Under the pieces are notes generated by a model that was not told the DNA's origin, did not search any database, and saw only the letters and a list, made by a program, of their open reading frames with translations. Made by a program: the position numbers and the translations under genes. 29,657 bases of DNA from a virus. This document shows positions 29,598-29,657 of the stretch, one piece after another. Location of the stretch: positions 1 to 29,657 of the IMG/VR virus record IMGVR_UViG_3300032323_003775. One strand, written 5' to 3'. Position 1 is the stretch's first letter. Every line of letters starts with the position of its first letter.

Positions 29598-29657
29598 CAC
29601 AAACTGTTTCGCGAAAATTCCATGTAATTTTGTTGGAGAACTGAGGAAGCGTTCGTA
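29598..29657 (+). promoter_or_regulatory. Repeated phage promoter, copy 5, cut by the window edge
   Basis: CACAAA-CTGT-TTCGCG (29598-29613) keeps the right arm of the upstream inverted repeat. TTG is at 29633-29635, exactly 19 nt on, and GTTCGTA at the window end places the first two bases of the -7 box 20 nt after TTG. The rest of the -7 box lies outside the window. Confidence 0.75.

Noticed and set aside
19867-29657. CRISPR array or transposon ends from the repeated elements
   Set aside because: Copies are far apart and irregularly spaced by genes, without repeat-spacer periodicity; each has promoter boxes at fixed spacing.
1-29657. tRNA genes
   Set aside because: No cloverleaf with a GTTCRANNC arm was seen in the gaps; the GTTCG of the promoters is not within a tRNA-like fold.

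Overview
The window looks like part of a large, AT-rich, strictly lytic tailed phage with a T4-type replisome that infects a member of the Bacteroidota. Every supported gene is on the + strand, and neighbours are tightly packed with ATGA or TAATG stop/start overlaps. The host inference rests on three things: no Shine-Dalgarno sequences, A-rich leaders, and a repeated promoter of the form TTG-N20-TAnnTTTA, close to the known Bacteroidota -33/-7 consensus (TTTG / TAnnTTTG). The phage class is inferred from a family B DNA polymerase, a gp45-like sliding clamp and gp44/gp62-like clamp loader subunits. No structural, packaging or integration gene is seen.

Layout. (1) 1-8008, replication and chaperones: the 3' part of a DNA polymerase gene that is split between motifs B and C by a DUF2452-like gene; sliding clamp; a predicted promoter; a small gene; groES-groEL; clamp loader large and small subunits mixed with small conserved genes; and a RecB/Cas4-type PD-(D/E)XK nuclease with four cysteines. 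(2) 8071-18157, a glycan cassette of about 10 kb: a ribbon-helix-helix-like protein, two GT4 and three GT-A-type glycosyltransferases, a zinc-ribbon protein, a half-length DegT aminotransferase, a WbqC-like protein, a five-bladed propeller (GH43-like) protein, a GNAT acetyltransferase, a SAM methyltransferase and a TylF-type O-methyltransferase. (3) 18158-21423, small zinc and regulatory-type proteins: DksA-like finger, HTH plus HNH-like protein, SWIM finger, small basic protein, and a 29-aa membrane peptide. (4) 21424-27101: small unknowns, a membrane protein, thymidylate synthase, a T4-type lysozyme with a signal sequence, then an LpxH-like metallophosphoesterase overlapping a GT2 gene. (5) 27102-29657: short promoter-led transcription units of small unknown genes, typical of a phage early region.

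How it fits together. Regions 1 and 4 supply DNA synthesis (polymerase, clamp, loader, dTMP), protein folding and lysis. Region 2, and perhaps the LpxH/GT2 pair, would build or alter a surface or virion glycan. The host would have to supply the activated sugar, because no nucleotide-sugar dehydratase or epimerase is present.

The most notable signals are the split polymerase, a family of at least five near-identical promoters with fixed internal spacing (three carrying an upstream inverted repeat at an invariant distance, two overlapping a terminator hairpin), a GGTTATG start-codon context shared by several genes, and the large glycan cassette. All family assignments were made by reading motifs, without database searches.
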